NCBI RefSeq assembly: GCF_008808095.1
Contig: NZ_CP023397.1
Location: 1-64,000, forward strand
Length of the DNA: 64,000 bases
Source: Pseudoalteromonas ruthenica
GTDB lineage: Bacteria; Pseudomonadota; Gammaproteobacteria; Enterobacterales; Alteromonadaceae
Reading direction: 5' to 3'
This document shows, piece by piece, positions 1 to 7,368 of this stretch. Both the position numbers and the translations under genes were made by a program. Each line of letters starts with the position of its first letter. Positions within the stretch are counted from its first letter, which is position 1. The notes under the pieces are model-generated. The model was not told the origin of the DNA and did not search any database. It was given only the letters and a program-made list of their open reading frames with translations.

Positions 1-105
1 ATATTTAAACCTATTTACCCTACTTATTACCTTAAGGTATTTATTCTTAAAAAATTTCTTTGATTTAATTTCAATCAAAAAATAGAATGTCGTCTAAAAT
101 ATATG

Positions 106-134
106 TTTACAGGTAAAGTAGTGGACATTATACT
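106..134 (+). promoter_or_regulatory. parA promoter with a possible operator
   Basis: A -35 hexamer TTTACA (106-111) and a -10 hexamer TATACT (129-134) are separated by exactly 17 bases, each one mismatch from sigma-70 consensus. The -35 box lies inside the small inverted repeat GTTTAC/GTAAAG (105-118), which could be an autoregulatory operator, since type Ia ParA proteins repress their own promoter. A Shine-Dalgarno AGGGAAG (149-155) precedes the parA ATG. No experimental support; the assignment rests on the match and spacing. Confidence 0.6.
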
Positions 135-160
135 AAAGCCTCAAATTTAGGGAAGCTAGT

Positions 161-1399
161 ATGACAATCAAACAAAGTGCGCTAAAAACATATCAGTTAT
201 TGAAAGCCACCGCCGATGTAGCTGAAAAGTCATTAGAAGGGCGAATACAACATTATCGCGCTCACCTTAAGTCAGAAGAAAAAGAGCTGCGAACATACAC
301 CCAAAAAGCGGCCGCCGATTTGTTAGGCTGTAATAACCGAACCTTAAAGCGACGTCATGATCAGGGCGATTTTGATCATATTGAAATACGTCGAGGTGCA
401 AATGGTCACTATGCTTATACGTTGTCAAACATTTACGCCATGGCCGAAGTCATGGGCATTGATGCCGACCACCGTGATAAAGACGACAAACTGCAAGTCA
501 TTGTTATCAACTCCTTAAAAGGAGGATGTGGCAAAACCACAAGCATGGTGAATATAGCTGCTGCATTGGCCACCACCAACATTAAACGATATCGAATAGG
601 TATCATCGATCTTGACCCTCAGGGCTCCTCTTCTAGCTTCTTTCCTCCTAGTGAGCCAGATCCCATTACCGTTGGCGATCTTATGCGCGATTGTATCGAT
701 TTAGAAGAAAATGAAACCTGGGAACAAATCGTCAGCGATGCGTTTCTACCAACACACATCCCTAATATTCGTGTCCTGCCATCAGGTATGGACGACTTCT
801 ATTTTGAGCATGAAATAGCCACTATTTTGCGCGAAAGTGCCAACTACGACCAAACGCGGCATTACCATAAATTGCTTGAAAAGGTTATTGAGCCGGTAAA
901 AGATCAGTTTGATATCATCCTAATTGATACCGCTCCATCACTTAACTTTATGTTTTACAACGCGTTAATGGCCTCAACCTCCATGCTTATCCCGGTCCAT
1001 CCTGAGGCTGTAGACTTTGACGCAAATAATAAGTATCTCAAGCGCTTAGGTGAGATTTATCACACTGTCGCGGCGCTCGGTCACGATGGCTGGGACTTCA
1101 TGCAGTTTTTGGTGACCAATTACGTCAAGGGGAACCATTCGCAGCGAGATATTGTTAAGGATGTCCGCTCGGCCTTTGGTCGTCAGGTGATGAGCTACCC
1201 CATTAACCACAGCAGCGCCATTACTGCTAGTTCATCATCGTTCAATACCATATTTGATCAGAAAACATCAGATAGCTTGGCAAGTAGAGAATCGCTAGTA
1301 AAAGCGCAAGAAAACATTAAAGATGTGGTCGATGAATTAGAGATGTTAATACGCTCTAATTGGCCGTCCACTCAGTCTCAGTTAGAGGCGACTAAGTAA
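161..1399 (+). CDS. parA: ParA partition ATPase, type Ia
   Basis: Partition ATPase that positions sister replicons by a nucleoid-bound ATP gradient, working with ParB and centromere sites. The 412-residue protein has an N-terminal extension (about 1-110) with a helix-turn-helix-like stretch (QKAAADLLGCNNRTLKRR), as in P1 ParA and Vibrio chromosome-II ParA2, which bind their own promoter. The deviant Walker A motif KGGCGKTT is at 120-127, the Walker A-prime motif DLDPQG begins near residue 150, and IDTAPS forms Walker B. parB follows after 9 bases, so the two form an operon. Such an extended ParA marks plasmids and secondary chromosomes rather than a main chromosome. Family assignment is secure; the replicon type is inferred. 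Confidence 0.93.
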   Translation: MTIKQSALKTYQLLKATADVAEKSLEGRIQHYRAHLKSEEKELRTYTQKAAADLLGCNNRTLKRRHDQGDFDHIEIRRGANGHYAYTLSNIYAMAEVMGIDADHRDKDDKLQVIVINSLKGGCGKTTSMVNIAAALATTNIKRYRIGIIDLDPQGSSSSFFPPSEPDPITVGDLMRDCIDLEENETWEQIVSDAFLPTHIPNIRVLPSGMDDFYFEHEIATILRESANYDQTRHYHKLLEKVIEPVKDQFDIILIDTAPSLNFMFYNALMASTSMLIPVHPEAVDFDANNKYLKRLGEIYHTVAALGHDGWDFMQFLVTNYVKGNHSQRDIVKDVRSAFGRQVMSYPINHSSAITASSSSFNTIFDQKTSDSLASRESLVKAQENIKDVVDELEMLIRSNWPSTQSQLEATK

Positions 1400-1408
1400 G
1401 GCACTGTC

Positions 1409-2374
1409 ATGGCAAAAAAACGTAAAAATGATACTCGAATAGATCCGTTCGCAACAGCGGTAGAAAATAGCAGCCTTGATCAACTTTTAGAACAAGCACA
1501 AGCTGGCGATGTTATTAGCATGCCAGCACCGAGCGATCCGCAGCGCACAATTCGCTTAACGTGTGAGGTGATCCCCCACGCTGAAATAGAGCAGCGTACC
1601 AAAGTTTATGGTAAAAACCGCCGAGTTCAGGCCCTGCTGACAGAGAAGTCTGTGGCTGACATTTTACCCGCAATTGCAGAAGATGGACGCAACCAGCATC
1701 CGGCTTTGGCTTGGGAGCATGATGACGGTTTATTTGTGCTGGCGGGTTCTCGCCGCCGTAAAGCCTGTATTCTCGCAAAAGCTGACTATTTGGTATTAAG
1801 CTCTGCAGATTTCAACGATGAGGACGCCAAAATACTCGCGGTTTCATCAGATCAGTATATTGCGCCAAGTTTGTGGGAGTTGGGGCAAGCATATGTATAC
1901 ACCCGTGATGAGTTACAGCAGCAAGGTAAAAAAGGTTCTTATCGCGAAATCGCGGCCCTCGAGGGAGTGTCACACACCGCTATCGCTGATGCCATAAAAG
2001 CGTATGAGTGTCTTCCTCACGATGTTTTGGCGCTCTACCCTACTGCCAACTACGTCGGTCGCGAAGTCGCTAAAAAACTGATTCAAGCCAAAGATAAAGA
2101 TGCAGAAAGCTTTAATGAGCGTGTTAAACAATGCAGTAGCCATTTTAGCGACCAGTATTTTGACAGTGACGATAAGGCGGCATTAGCCGTTACTAAGTAT
2201 TTGTGCGATGTTGAGCAGGCTGGAAAACGTACGCAAGATATTGATTTAGGGAATGATTTTGTTCGTGTACAAAAGCATACTAAGAGTGGTGATGTAACCA
2301 TAAAAATCGATAATAAAGTGCTAACAGATAAACGCTTTGCACAGTTGGCGAAAATGCTAGAGAGCTTTAATTAG
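1409..2374 (+). CDS. parB: ParB centromere-binding partition protein
   Basis: Second gene of the partition operon. The 321-residue protein has the ParB N-terminal nuclease-like (CTPase) domain with the GSRRRKA motif, which corresponds to the GxRR box of the family, followed by a helix-turn-helix segment around residues 170-195 (YREIAALEGVSHTAIADAI) and a C-terminal dimerisation region. The sequence is of the P1/Vibrio ParB2 type and should bind replicon-specific centromere sites rather than the universal chromosomal parS. It begins 9 bases after parA and ends in front of a strong terminator. Candidate binding sites are the dispersed TGTAAA-N5-TTTACA palindromes described elsewhere, but that link is only an inference. 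Confidence 0.9.
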   Translation: MAKKRKNDTRIDPFATAVENSSLDQLLEQAQAGDVISMPAPSDPQRTIRLTCEVIPHAEIEQRTKVYGKNRRVQALLTEKSVADILPAIAEDGRNQHPALAWEHDDGLFVLAGSRRRKACILAKADYLVLSSADFNDEDAKILAVSSDQYIAPSLWELGQAYVYTRDELQQQGKKGSYREIAALEGVSHTAIADAIKAYECLPHDVLALYPTANYVGREVAKKLIQAKDKDAESFNERVKQCSSHFSDQYFDSDDKAALAVTKYLCDVEQAGKRTQDIDLGNDFVRVQKHTKSGDVTIKIDNKVLTDKRFAQLAKMLESFN

Positions 2375-2389
2375 CCCTCATTCTGTATA

Positions 2390-2417
2390 AGTAAGCTCCA
2401 ATCGGGGCTTACTTTTT
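2390..2417 (+). terminator. Rho-independent terminator of parAB
   Basis: Ten-base arms AGTAAGCTCC and GGGGCTTACT (one G-T pair) with a four-base loop, followed by five T. It lies 16 bases after the parB stop codon. Confidence 0.85.
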
Positions 2418-2515
2418 AAACCTTTGTACCTATTTTTCAGGTTCCTCACTAGTTCATACTTTTTCCTTCCCTTTAAAGGCGATATACTGGCATATTTGAG
2501 TTCCAGAGTAGGTCC

Positions 2516-3541
2516 ATGGCGTCGTCGTTAACCAAAGAGGATTTATTGGCTGTTTTTGCTGAAGTGAGTGAGCAACAGCAGTTTTCATTTCCACTTTCCG
2601 AATTGGCATTAAAACGATTATTCACCAAAGGTGTGTACAGTCGTGCTCAGCAAATGTTGCGAGATGAGCAAGTATTGTGGGTAAAGGCAAACGATGACTA
2701 CACGCAAATCGATGCCCAAGTGATGGACGACGATGGAACCACCTACGATCAGCAGATTCGTCTCAATGTCACAGCCCAAGTCGTTGATGTTGAAGCGCAC
2801 TGCAGCTGTGATGCTAAAGTCCGTTGTAAGCACGTGGCCTCGGCGTTACTGCAGTTGAAGTTACAAAGCCAAGGTGATTATGCTCATCAATACCGTATCG
2901 AAGACTGGTTTAATGAGATAAAAAGTGATGGCTCTGCGTCTGATGTGCAAAATCACGGAATTGCCTTTGAACTACATCCGCATCATCAGCAATTAACTTT
3001 GACGGCTAAAATCGCGGCACTAAATGAAGATAATGAATACACCCAAGGGCGAGCGTTAACCGAACAACAAAGCCACGCCCAAGTGACACCTAAAGGGGTA
3101 TGTGAGCAAGACTTTCGGCTGTTTTCTTGGATCCGCTCACAAAACCAGCCTGGCAAGTTAACCCTTCACTCCCAGTGGGGTGAAAGAGCACTTTTGCAGC
3201 TACTGAGTAACGCTCAGCTGTTTTTTGAAAAGGAGCGTCAGCCGTTACAATTGGGTAAGCCTATAGCGCTTAGTTATCAATGGCAGGTTAAGAATGATAT
3301 TGCTCAGCTGCGCGCAAATCATCCTAATTTTAACGCCGAGCGGGTATTACCGACCTCCCCACCTTATTACGTTAATACTGCGGAACACCAGGTTCATGCT
3401 TTGCAAACTCATCTTAGTGCAGAGCAAATACAGGCGTTAGCACGCTTTCCTCAGGCCGAAGCCAGTGAAGTGGACGAGCTGGCTAAACGACTAATGAAAA
3501 CGCTTCACCTGAGAACTTTGGTGAATCAAAAAAAAAGTTAA
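2516..3541 (+). CDS. SWIM zinc-finger protein (N-terminal half of a split SNF2 helicase)
   Basis: The 341-residue product carries a SWIM zinc finger with the pattern CSC...CKH (roughly residues 100-112), used for nucleic-acid or protein binding. In many gammaproteobacteria a SWIM domain and an SNF2 ATPase sit on one polypeptide of about 1,000 residues. Here the ORF stops right after a run of nine A (3528-3536), and the SNF2 ORF follows in the -1 frame, which stays open across the junction. This is therefore either a natural split gene, a slippage-dependent fusion, or a homopolymer frameshift. It starts at ATG after an AGAGTAGG stretch. The cellular role of these SWIM/SNF2 proteins is not established. 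Confidence 0.75.
   Translation: MASSLTKEDLLAVFAEVSEQQQFSFPLSELALKRLFTKGVYSRAQQMLRDEQVLWVKANDDYTQIDAQVMDDDGTTYDQQIRLNVTAQVVDVEAHCSCDAKVRCKHVASALLQLKLQSQGDYAHQYRIEDWFNEIKSDGSASDVQNHGIAFELHPHHQQLTLTAKIAALNEDNEYTQGRALTEQQSHAQVTPKGVCEQDFRLFSWIRSQNQPGKLTLHSQWGERALLQLLSNAQLFFEKERQPLQLGKPIALSYQWQVKNDIAQLRANHPNFNAERVLPTSPPYYVNTAEHQVHALQTHLSAEQIQALARFPQAEASEVDELAKRLMKTLHLRTLVNQKKS
3528..3536 (+). promoter_or_regulatory. A9 slippery run joining the SWIM and SNF2 frames
   Basis: Nine consecutive A end the upstream ORF as CAA AAA AAA AGT TAA. A -1 slip on AAA AAA continues as AAG TTA ACT and stays open into the SNF2 ORF. A run like this supports -1 ribosomal frameshifting or transcriptional slippage, as in dnaX, and is also a common sequencing or mutational hotspot. 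Confidence 0.5.
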
Positions 3542-3576
3542 CTCCTTACTTTAATCTGCAATTTTTAACTGCCCAG

Positions 3577-5559
3577 GTGCCCTATAAAGTCCGCCTAGTG
3601 GCAAAGGAGAAAACGCCAGCGGCAACCGCACTGCAAAATTTAGGATTGCAACCATGTAAAGCCCCTTTACAAGACGAGTATATATTCATTCCGCGTTCGC
3701 GCTTACATCAACAGCAGTGGCTGTTTGAATTGAATAGCCAAGTGCAGGCGCTGGGCGGTACAGTGACAGGCCTCCCCAAAGCTGATGTGAAGAACACCAC
3801 CTCAGCGCGCATTATCGCCCAGGTAAATGCGTTGCACGGCCATCGCTTAGAAGTGCAGTTTGTTATTAAACATCGCGCTAAGGACTATCCATTGACCTTA
3901 GCGCAAATGCAGTCGGTGCCAGCCTATACCACACAGCATTATTTTATTGCAGTAGAGGAACGTTACTTTACTATTACTGCTGCCACTGCTGAATGTATAA
4001 GGCAGTATCTTGCCCGCTTTGCTCGTGGCAAACATCAGCCGCACTGTACGCTTCCTCGCAGTCTTTATCAGCAACTACAACAAGAACAATCATTTGAGTT
4101 GCAAGTGGATACTCAGTTGCAAAAGTTGCTCGCTCCGGCCACCTTGAAGTCGCTGAAAAAGCCGCAGTTACATCACAGTGTTACTTTGCGAGAGTACCAA
4201 CACTCAGGCGTTAATTGGCTACAATTGCTCGCTGCACAAGGTTTAGGTGGGGTATTAGCGGATGATATGGGGCTAGGTAAAACATTGCAGGTTATCGCCT
4301 TCCTGAGCACCTTAGAAAATACCCAAAAGCCCCACTTAGTCTTGTGCCCAACGAGCTTAGTCGCGAATTGGTACAACGAAATTCAACGCTTCTGTCCGCA
4401 TATGGATGTCGATGTGGTTATCGGACACAACCGTACCGCACAATTACAGCAGCTAAATTGTAAGAATGTTATTGTCACAACCTATACGCTATTTAAACGT
4501 GACTTTGCGTTTTATCACGGTGTGCAATTTAACACTGCGGTGTTAGACGAAGCGCAGGCGATAAAAAACGCGCAGTCACAGTTAAGCATCAAGGCCAAGC
4601 AGTTACAGGCCCAAACACGAATCGCACTCAGCGGCACACCCTTTGAAAACAATTTGCAAGAGCTCAAATCGGTATTTGACTTCGCTTTGCCCGGGCTGTT
4701 AGGCAGCGACGCTCAGTTCAAAAGTAACTTTCTCGAAGCCACTGATGGGCTAGTAGCGCTGCAAGAGGCTATAAGACCTTATTTGCTGCGCCGAGCGAAA
4801 GCAGATGTACTCTGCGAACTACCTAGCAAAACTGAGCTGGTAAAACAGCTCGATATGTTACCCGCACAAGCTCAGGTTTATCACAATTATCATCGCGCTT
4901 TACACGATAAACTCGCCCATTTAGTGGCGCACCAGGGGGTGGGGAAAAGTAAGTTACAGTTCCTTGATGCACTTTTGAAACTTCGTCAAATTTGTTGCCA
5001 TCCGCAGTTAGTTGATGACGCGCACGAAGCCAGCAGTGCGAAGCTACAGTGGTTAGCCACGCATTTACCACATATGCTCGCTCAGGATCATCATGTCATT
5101 ATCTTTAGTCAATTTACCTCAATGTTGCGTTTAATTGCCAAGCAGTTGACCGACTTAGATGTTGATTACGCGATGCTCACCGGTCAAACTCGTGACCGCC
5201 AGCACCAGGTGGACGAATTTCAACAAGGGCATAAACGCGTGTTTTTAGTCAGCCTTAAAGCAGGCGGCAGTGGCTTAAATTTAACCCGCGCCGATACAGT
5301 GATCCATTTCGACCCTTGGTGGAACCCCGCTGTAGAGCATCAAGCAACGGACCGCGCTTATCGCATGGGCCAAGATCGCTCCGTCTTTGTGTATAAGTTA
5401 ATTATCGCCGATTCCGTGGAACAACAAGTGATGTCTTTGGCAGATAAAAAGCGTCACTTGGTTGATGAGTTCTTAAATACGAGTTTGTTGGTAGATAAAA
5501 AAATTGATGATAATCAACTGCTTGAGATGCTTAACTTACAAAATGAAGAAAAAGCATAA
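3577..5559 (+). CDS. SNF2-family DEAD/DEAH helicase (C-terminal half of a split gene)
   Basis: SNF2 ATPase that would translocate along DNA or remodel nucleoprotein. The GTG-started 660-residue ORF shows Walker A GVLADDMGLGKTLQ (around 224-237), motif II as DEAQ (around residue 325), motif III SGTPFENN, and motifs V/VI SLKAGGSGLNLT and DRAYRMGQ near the C terminus: a complete SF2 ATPase core. The GTG at 3577 has no convincing Shine-Dalgarno sequence, and the frame is open upstream to the A9 run, which suggests it is normally translated as a fusion with the SWIM ORF (about 1,010 residues in total). Separate initiation at GTG cannot be excluded. Transcription ends at the hairpin at 5650-5678. 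Confidence 0.85.
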   Translation: MPYKVRLVAKEKTPAATALQNLGLQPCKAPLQDEYIFIPRSRLHQQQWLFELNSQVQALGGTVTGLPKADVKNTTSARIIAQVNALHGHRLEVQFVIKHRAKDYPLTLAQMQSVPAYTTQHYFIAVEERYFTITAATAECIRQYLARFARGKHQPHCTLPRSLYQQLQQEQSFELQVDTQLQKLLAPATLKSLKKPQLHHSVTLREYQHSGVNWLQLLAAQGLGGVLADDMGLGKTLQVIAFLSTLENTQKPHLVLCPTSLVANWYNEIQRFCPHMDVDVVIGHNRTAQLQQLNCKNVIVTTYTLFKRDFAFYHGVQFNTAVLDEAQAIKNAQSQLSIKAKQLQAQTRIALSGTPFENNLQELKSVFDFALPGLLGSDAQFKSNFLEATDGLVALQEAIRPYLLRRAKADVLCELPSKTELVKQLDMLPAQAQVYHNYHRALHDKLAHLVAHQGVGKSKLQFLDALLKLRQICCHPQLVDDAHEASSAKLQWLATHLPHMLAQDHHVIIFSQFTSMLRLIAKQLTDLDVDYAMLTGQTRDRQHQVDEFQQGHKRVFLVSLKAGGSGLNLTRADTVIHFDPWWNPAVEHQATDRAYRMGQDRSVFVYKLIIADSVEQQVMSLADKKRHLVDEFLNTSLLVDKKIDDNQLLEMLNLQNEEKA

Positions 5560-5649
5560 TTTCTTTTGAACTTTTGGCTGTCGCCAGACTCTATTATTAT
5601 GCTTGTTAGACAAGCACCCTATGTTGATTTCCCTGATTATTATGAATTG

Positions 5650-5678
5650 GCCAGCTTTGATTTAGCTGGCTTTTTTTT
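5650..5678 (+). terminator. Rho-independent terminator after the SNF2 gene
   Basis: Perfect 7-base arms GCCAGCT/AGCTGGC (5650-5656, 5664-5670), a 7-base loop and eight T. It separates the helicase from rmuC. Confidence 0.88.
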
Positions 5679-5729
5679 GTCTGGGATTTGCTATTATCAA
5701 GCCAACAGCATTATTTTTGCGAGAAAGGT

Positions 5730-7082
5730 ATGTTCGCGTCACTTTCCACTACAGCATTATTGAGCCTAGGTTCCCTCGCCTTTGTTATTCCTCTTTGCTT
5801 GTTCCTAGGGGTCAGGGTATCACACTATAAAAAGCGCAATGAGCACACAGAGCAACAGCTTTTAGCGCAACAGCAATATCATCAGCAGCAGCTTGGCGAA
5901 CGAGATAATCGTTTAGAACGAGAGCGTCAGGAGGCCCAGCAACTGCAGCAAAAGTTAACCCTTGTTCATGGCCGTTATGAGTCATTGAAAGCGACGCTAG
6001 AGCAAAAAGAAACGCACTTTGAGCAGCAACTGCAGTTAGTCAAGGATTCTAAAGACCAACTAAAGCAAGAATTTAGCGCGCTCGCGCAACAAGTCTTTGA
6101 GGATAAATCACAGCAGTTTAAAAGCCTTAATCAGCAGAGCATGGAGCAGATATTAAAACCAGTACAAGGCGAGTTAAAAGGTTTCAGAGATAAAATGGAG
6201 CATATCCACTCGCAAGAGCTGCAACAACGAGCAGCACTTAAAGCCGAGTTAGTACATCTACAAAAACTCAATCAATCTATTACCGAACAAGCTGAGCGTC
6301 TCTCTACGGCCTTGCAAGGGCAAAAGAAAACCCAGGGTAACTGGGGTGAGTTAATGCTAGAAAACGTCTTAGACAGCGCTGGACTGCGCCTCAATGAGGA
6401 TTATCGGCGCGAAGCGAGCTTTGATACTCCAGAAGGTCGCTTCCGTCCCGATGTGGTGGTCTATTTGCCACAACAACGCCATATTATCGTCGATGCCAAA
6501 ACGTCTCTAAATGCGTATACCCGATACGTTAACGCTCATAGCGATATTGAAGCTCACCAAGCCTTGGCTGAGCATGTGCAAGCGATGAACGAGCGTATCA
6601 ACGAGCTTGCAAGTAAAGATTATCATCGTTTGGAGCAACTGAACTCCCCGGAAGTGGTGATTATGTTTGTGCCCATCGAAAGTGCCTATGTTGAAGCTCT
6701 GAAGTATCAACCTGATTTGTATCAACGCGCCATTGAACGCAACATCTTGGTTGCGACACCGACAACCCTACTTACCAGCTTGAACATTGTTAAACAGCTT
6801 TGGCGTTTTGAAGATCAATCCAAGCATACGCAAGAACTGGCCAAACGTGCAGAGCGGTTTTACGCGAAACTCAACAGCTTTTTAGTATCAATGGACGGTG
6901 TAGGTAAACAGCTCGACAAAGCCAAAGAAACTTATGATAAAGCCTTTTCTCAACTCTATAGCGGAAAGGGGAATCTTATAAAACAAGCCAATGAATTCAA
7001 AGAGTTAGGCGTTGCTGTTCAAAAAGAATTACCTGCCGAGCTACGTGAAAAGGCAGAGCTTGAGCTACAACAAGCTCAATAA
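5730..7082 (+). CDS. rmuC: RmuC-family DNA recombination protein
   Basis: RmuC proteins limit DNA rearrangements, and the core fold is a PD-(D/E)XK-like nuclease. The 450-residue protein has one N-terminal membrane helix (about 8-28), a long glutamine-rich coiled coil (about 30-115) and the RmuC domain (about 130-430), with conserved stretches GNWGELMLENVLDSAG, FRPDVVVYLP and IVDAKTSL. The DAK triad in the last is the likely nuclease motif. The ATG at 5730 was chosen because GAGAAAGG lies just upstream and the membrane helix follows at once; a TTG at 5688 would add 14 unlikely residues. It stands alone between two terminator-like structures. Confidence 0.9.
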   Translation: MFASLSTTALLSLGSLAFVIPLCLFLGVRVSHYKKRNEHTEQQLLAQQQYHQQQLGERDNRLERERQEAQQLQQKLTLVHGRYESLKATLEQKETHFEQQLQLVKDSKDQLKQEFSALAQQVFEDKSQQFKSLNQQSMEQILKPVQGELKGFRDKMEHIHSQELQQRAALKAELVHLQKLNQSITEQAERLSTALQGQKKTQGNWGELMLENVLDSAGLRLNEDYRREASFDTPEGRFRPDVVVYLPQQRHIIVDAKTSLNAYTRYVNAHSDIEAHQALAEHVQAMNERINELASKDYHRLEQLNSPEVVIMFVPIESAYVEALKYQPDLYQRAIERNILVATPTTLLTSLNIVKQLWRFEDQSKHTQELAKRAERFYAKLNSFLVSMDGVGKQLDKAKETYDKAFSQLYSGKGNLIKQANEFKELGVAVQKELPAELREKAELELQQAQ

Positions 7083-7091
7083 AGACAGGAG

Positions 7092-7238
7092 TCAGTGTGG
7101 CGCTTTTCTGATTTGTGTAATTCCTAAAGCGATAAAGGCTGCAGATACTGCAAACAAAGAGAGAATATTGCCAATGAATGCGGCGCCAGCAAAAGCGATT
7201 GCGCTGGCGATAAATAAGTATCCAGATATCTTCATCAT
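7092..7238 (-). CDS. 48-residue two-helix membrane protein
   Basis: A small ORF on the minus strand between two plus-strand genes. It begins MMKISGYLF and is almost entirely hydrophobic, with two predicted membrane helices separated by GN near the middle and a basic tail (TQIRKAPH). An AGGGAC Shine-Dalgarno element sits at suitable distance upstream of the ATG. Amino-acid composition and start signal argue for a real gene, but I recognise no family. It points away from rmuC and into it, so it needs its own promoter between 7239 and 7368. A longer antisense frame over the same DNA looks like a shadow. Confidence 0.55.
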   Translation of the reverse strand: MMKISGYLFIASAIAFAGAAFIGNILSLFAVSAAFIALGITQIRKAPH

Positions 7239-7288
7239 AACACGTCCCTATATGGCTGAAGTAAGTGATAACGGTGACACACAGCGTT

Positions 7289-7305
7289 CGTAAACCCCCT
7301 TTACA
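7289..7305. repeat. Motif B copy (TGTAAA-N5-TTTACA type)
   Basis: Reads cGTAAA-CCCCC-TTTACA, 11 of 12 palindrome positions. Intergenic, upstream of the PstS/OmpA gene. Confidence 0.6.
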
Positions 7306-7327
7306 ATTCATGAAACTGTCATCTTAG

Positions 7328-7365
7328 AACCCTAAGCTATGCGCAAAAAATAATGACTTAGGGTT
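7328..7365 (+). promoter_or_regulatory. Leader hairpin masking the Shine-Dalgarno sequence of the PstS/OmpA gene
   Basis: Nine-base arms AACCCTAAG (7328-7336) and CTTAGGGTT (7357-7365) with a 20-base loop. The only Shine-Dalgarno candidate, AGGG at 7360-7363, is inside the 3' arm, and the start codon is at 7369. The 3' arm is followed by T, so it also resembles a terminator. Either the hairpin controls translation or it is an attenuator. Confidence 0.45.
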
Positions 7366-7368
7366 TTT

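Noticed and set aside
1..160. Replication origin or iterons left of parA
   Set aside because: Only 160 AT-rich bases are visible, with a promoter; no iterons or DnaA boxes could be recognised. An origin may lie outside the window.
5566..5763. ORF between the SNF2 gene and rmuC
   Set aside because: It spans the terminator and overlaps the rmuC start; composition is not protein-like.
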